Source: Cymbidium sinense (Eukaryota > Streptophyta > Magnoliopsida > Asparagales > Orchidaceae). From it: a stretch of DNA of 64,000 nt. The notes beneath the pieces are model-generated. The model was given only the letters and a program-made list of their open reading frames with translations. It was not told the origin of the DNA and did not search any database. The DNA lies in the NCBI GenBank assembly GCA_021442155.1, contig CM038228.1, forward strand, positions 11,263,179 to 11,327,178, written 5' to 3'. The number at the start of each line of letters is the position of its first letter. Position 1 is the stretch's first letter. Positions 60,591-64,000 of this stretch are shown here, piece by piece. Made by a program: the position numbers and the translations under genes.

Positions 60591-61650
60591 CCTCTCTTCT
60601 CCTCTCTTTCTTTCTCTCCTTGTTTCTCTAGAATAAAAATAAAAGAAGCAACAAAAAGAAAAAGGGAAGAGAAAAAAGAAGAGCAAAAAAGATAAACTTG
60701 AGAAAAAAGAATCAAAAATAGAAAAATATCAAAAGGGGAAAGAATTTTTTATTTTCATTCTCGTTACTCGTTGATGACTCATCTTTGTAGCTGCACCAAC
60801 AACACTTCACACAATCATGCATGTTGCTAAGTAAGCTTGTCGCAACATTTAAGCATGTCAGTTCGATGCAATTGGGAAATCTATTATGTTTGCAAACTCT
60901 ATTGTGTAGGTGACCCATACACTTCTTGAGGTGGTGGGGAGAAGTCCATCGACTTTTTTTTTTTGGTGGGGTAGAAGACCCATCATCAAAATAAATACTA
61001 TATATATCTTTCTTGACATAGTAGGAAATTTATGAAATATGATGTAACTGATATGAAATTAGTCTTGGGGATCTAGGTGTGGTGTCTGGTTGTAGTCTAC
61101 ATCCTACTATAGTGTCGTTTGGGGCACTGCTATCTGACTATATTTTAGCTATGTTTTGAGGAATCTACGGTGAAAAAGTTGCATTTTTCAACCTGGTATA
61201 GCTACCTGAGGTGACAGTCAGAAAGTTGCGGTTTGACTTTTATAAAAAAAAAAAAATGCATATCCATCACAGCTTCTTCAAACAACAATTTTGTAGCACT
61301 TCCACCACTACATTTTCATACAGTTGTAATTGTCTCAAATAAACCCTTAATGATCACCCACATATATCTTTCTTGGCATTATGGGCAAGCTCAACATTCA
61401 TAATGATGCTCTTCATTCGGGTACGATGTTAGAATGTTATTGAATTTTTCAATGACAGAATTTGAAACTAAATAAAACTTAAAAGATCCTTTTAGACTTG
61501 AAAAATGTGACTAAATCTAAAAAAAGAAATTTTCAAACTGATTAAAATAACTAATTAAAAATGAAGCATAAGTTGTGTAAGAAGAATTGAAAAACTAGAA
61601 CTGAGTTAGAAATTGAACCTGAATTGGACTTACAATGGTTTTATGCAAAC
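58690..61650 (+). repeat. Two diverged direct copies of an about 1.2-kb unit in the VIL intron
   Basis: Copy 1 (about 58690-59830) and copy 2 (about 60410-61625) share a layout: a C/T-rich stretch of 250-400 bp, an A/G-rich stretch, TTTTCATTCTC(A/G)TTA, TGATCC/TGACTCATCTT, a block with CATATAT..CTTTCTTG(A/G)CA, then TTGAATTTTT..AATGA/AGTGA..ATTTGAAACTAAA, AAAGAACCTT/AAAGATCCTT, and AGAAATTGAACCT. They look like two insertions, or a tandem duplication, of one element; its class is not known. The open frames at 58660-59142 and 60414-60695 are low-complexity S/F/L by-products of the pyrimidine tracts. Confidence 0.7.
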
Positions 61651-63050
61651 TATAGATGATTTACTTACGGGTAGAACTATCACTTTGAGATTGCACTAAG
61701 AACACTTCTAAACGTACAAAACCCTCGAGAATACACTTAGTGAATTGGACTCAGGATGAAAATGAATTGATAAATCCTTCTTATAATAAGAAATTTGATT
61801 ACCTGTGGGATCTATTACACTAAATTATTATGACATAAAGATGACATCTTGAAAGCATACAAAAGATTCTAATTTGCTAAAACTTGTAGCCAAATTCGCA
61901 AACTAACATATGTAAACGAACATAATGCAATTGCTAATGAGCTCAAAATAAAAATCACATGTGTGCATAACTACCAAATTGACCCTCACAATTCATACAA
62001 TTGTTTATTCACATGAGTGATTTTCAAATGAAACAACCTTATTTATTCCACGTCATTGGACATAGGCAAATCACCAAAAGTAGCTTGTGCATGTCCCATA
62101 AATGAACTGTGCACACACCCAACAAGCAGTGCATTTTCTTTAAGTGATATGATGGCATTGCTAATAGCTAAATCCTCAAATTTAAAAGTCTAATAAAACT
62201 TTATTCGCAACAACATGATAATATCAATAGCTTAGCTAAGCCTACTAGCTACCCTGAATTAAAAAGCTCAATGAATCATGACAAGCAACATAATGGTATT
62301 GATAATTCAATTCTAATGCATTCATTTAGTGCAGATATTTGCATTATGATGATCGTGGAAGATGCCTCAAATCTCCAAAAGTAAATTATTTTATGTGCTT
62401 CGACCACTGTGCCAAATGCACAAATTTGACAGGCTAAGAACATTGTGCGAACTCAGATTACATAAGTTTTAGTCATCCCACTTTGAAGAGTCAACAATCA
62501 CTTAAAAAAAAGAAAGACAGATAACTTTGAATCATTTTTTAATTCAAAACTTGTACATGCAATTCTCTCAATGTCAGTGACAAGACTTGTGCTAAAGAGA
62601 TCATGTTAGATTCTTGTTTTTTAGTTTAATGCAATTGAGTCATCATTAAAGATTGAGAAATTTACATTCTCTATGATCCTCAAAAAATATTTTATCAACC
62701 ATTTGTGACGACCTTCAAGACCTCTTCTTAAGAAAATGCATTTTAAAAAAAAAAACTATCGACACTGTTCCCTATCACAAAGCATAATAATTAGTTCTAT
62801 AGACTGATGCTTTACATACAAAAATAGAGTTGATAAGATCTGTAATGTGATGAACAAACTTGTGATACCAGTTGCAAACATGATGCTCTATAAACAAGTG
62901 TGCAATAGTTGACAAAGTTCGATAAAAAAAAAATCAATAGTTCAAACACCTGATGACAATTTAACTAAAGAAGATGATATCATCAAAATAACTTAAATTT
63001 TAATAATATTGGTATGATACATCTTTGAGATTTCACTCATGTTCACTTCT
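61650..63050. other. Non-coding stretch, nothing recognised
   Basis: I looked here for the missing VIL fibronectin-III and VEL exons and found no matching motif. No repeat structure is obvious. Confidence 0.5.
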
Positions 63051-63294
63051 TTATTTTCAAGAATGTAGAGCTTATGAATATGATAAATACCATCGGGTAT
63101 CCTTTCCTATGTCTACATCCTCTCGTTGTAGTGAACTTTATGACTTGGTTTATTCAAATGTCTTTGGATTAAATCTTGCATTCCCTCATTTTGGTTTTCA
63201 TTATTTTATTCATTTTATTGATAACCAAACTTGAGTTACTTTGGTTTATTTATTGAAGTATTGGTTATAAGTTTTTTTCATATTCAAGTAATTC
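63050..63294 (+). pseudogene. Copia integrase fragment
   Basis: The frame from about 63052 reads FQECRAYEYDKYHRVSFPMS, SRCSELYDLVYSNVFG, HFGFHYFIHFID and, past a stop, VTLVYLLKYW and VFFIFK. This follows the order of Ty1/Copia integrase cores (CxxCxxGKxxRxSFP, PFxLVHxDVWGP, GxxYFVTFIDDxSRxTWVYLMKxKSEVF). The two C residues of the zinc finger and the second D of FIDD are mutated, so it is dead. LINE D inserted right after it and cuts it off. Confidence 0.8.
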
Positions 63295-64000
63295 TACAAC
63301 AACAACAACAACAACAACAACAAGCCTTTATCCCACTAAGTGGGGTCGGCTACATGAATCCTTCGTCTCCATGTCTTATTATGTGCCAAATTCTCATTTA
63401 ATTCAAGTATACTCGGTCATTTTTATATATCTTAACCAAGTCTTTTTTGTCTCTACCTTTCTTAACATAAGACAAATCTAATGCATCTACTCTCCCCAAT
63501 CATCGAATCGACGCTTTATGTAACCATCCATCTAAGGTGACTCTAATCTTATCTCTCTCTGGAGCTACTCTTACTTTTTCCTGAACATACTCATTTCACA
63601 TTTTATCTCTAAGAGTAAAGCCACTCATCCACCTGAGCATCCTCATCTCTGCAACACTTAACTTAGTCTCATGCTTTTCTTTTGGCCAACATTCACCATA
63701 AATCATTGCAGGTCTTACCACCATTTTATAAAATTTTCTTAAGTATAAACGGTATTTTCTATCACTGTGAGGATGCATTCTACACTTCAACCATACTTGA
63801 ATTATACTAATAACATCTCCATCTATTTCACCATCATTTTGAACAATGAGCCTAAATCTCGAATCGTTCACTCTTTTTAATACTTATTCACCTAATATTA
63901 CAACACCACCACTAGAAATTCTACAACTACAACACTCTATATATTCCTTTTAGATCTACTTAAAACTAAAACCTTGACTCTAAGGTTGACCTCCATAATT
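63295..64000 (-). mobile_element. RTE-clade LINE, minus strand, 3' end in window
   Basis: The (TTG)n tail lies at 63295-63323 on the minus strand, followed (reading leftward in the element) by the 3' end CCCACTTAGTGGGATAAAGG. The minus frame 63596-63871 gives the typical C-terminal part: [53 protein letters not shown] and [12 protein letters not shown]. The element continues past the right edge. It interrupts the Copia integrase relic and is better preserved than LINE B. Confidence 0.88.

Noticed and set aside
60414..60715. Open frames on both strands over a (CT)n tract
   Set aside because: Same cause: C/T-rich DNA, with the minus-strand frame being its R/E/K-rich mirror.

Overview
This window looks like nuclear DNA from a flowering plant: low GC overall, genes cut by many introns with GT/AG borders, and dense retrotransposons, MITEs and microsatellites. 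GC-rich first exons and the protein matches fit a non-grass monocot, but that is only an impression. Two real genes are visible, both on the + strand. From 29478 to 38131 lies an apparently complete gene for a chloroplast pseudokinase/fibrillin protein (PAP14/ORG1 type), in 13 exons. From about 52700 to the right edge lies the 5' half of a VIN3-like (VIL/VEL) PHD-finger gene; its later exons are not visible before base 64000.

Everything else is repeats and decayed transposons. Left third (1-29000): diverged tandem repeats (2230-3360, 3440-3665), a long inverted-repeat element (4748-6130), a minisatellite (6365-8145), a full-length RTE-type LINE with an exact 16-bp target duplication (9944-12923), a MULE-like MITE (13632-13872), a decayed Copia reverse transcriptase (14090-15110), a small non-autonomous LTR element (15459-18902), and a second LINE with a nested LINE fragment (20740-23668). 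Middle (39270-47000): a cluster of related LTR-like units in both orientations, with GC-rich and tandem-repeat interiors. Right third: more MITEs, another LTR copy, dispersed inverted repeats, a Copia integrase remnant and a LINE running off the edge.

The genes do not form a pathway. The main cross-cutting observation concerns sequence quality. The two LTRs at 15459 and 17905 differ mainly by loss of bases at CAG/CTG sites, the tandem arrays vary at the same motif, and the PAP14 kinase exons carry single-base losses in short runs although every other exon phase fits. This looks more like long-read base-calling error than biology and should be checked before anything here is called a pseudogene. 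I found no convincing undescribed biological system; the least explained parts are the GC-rich LTR interiors and the minisatellites.
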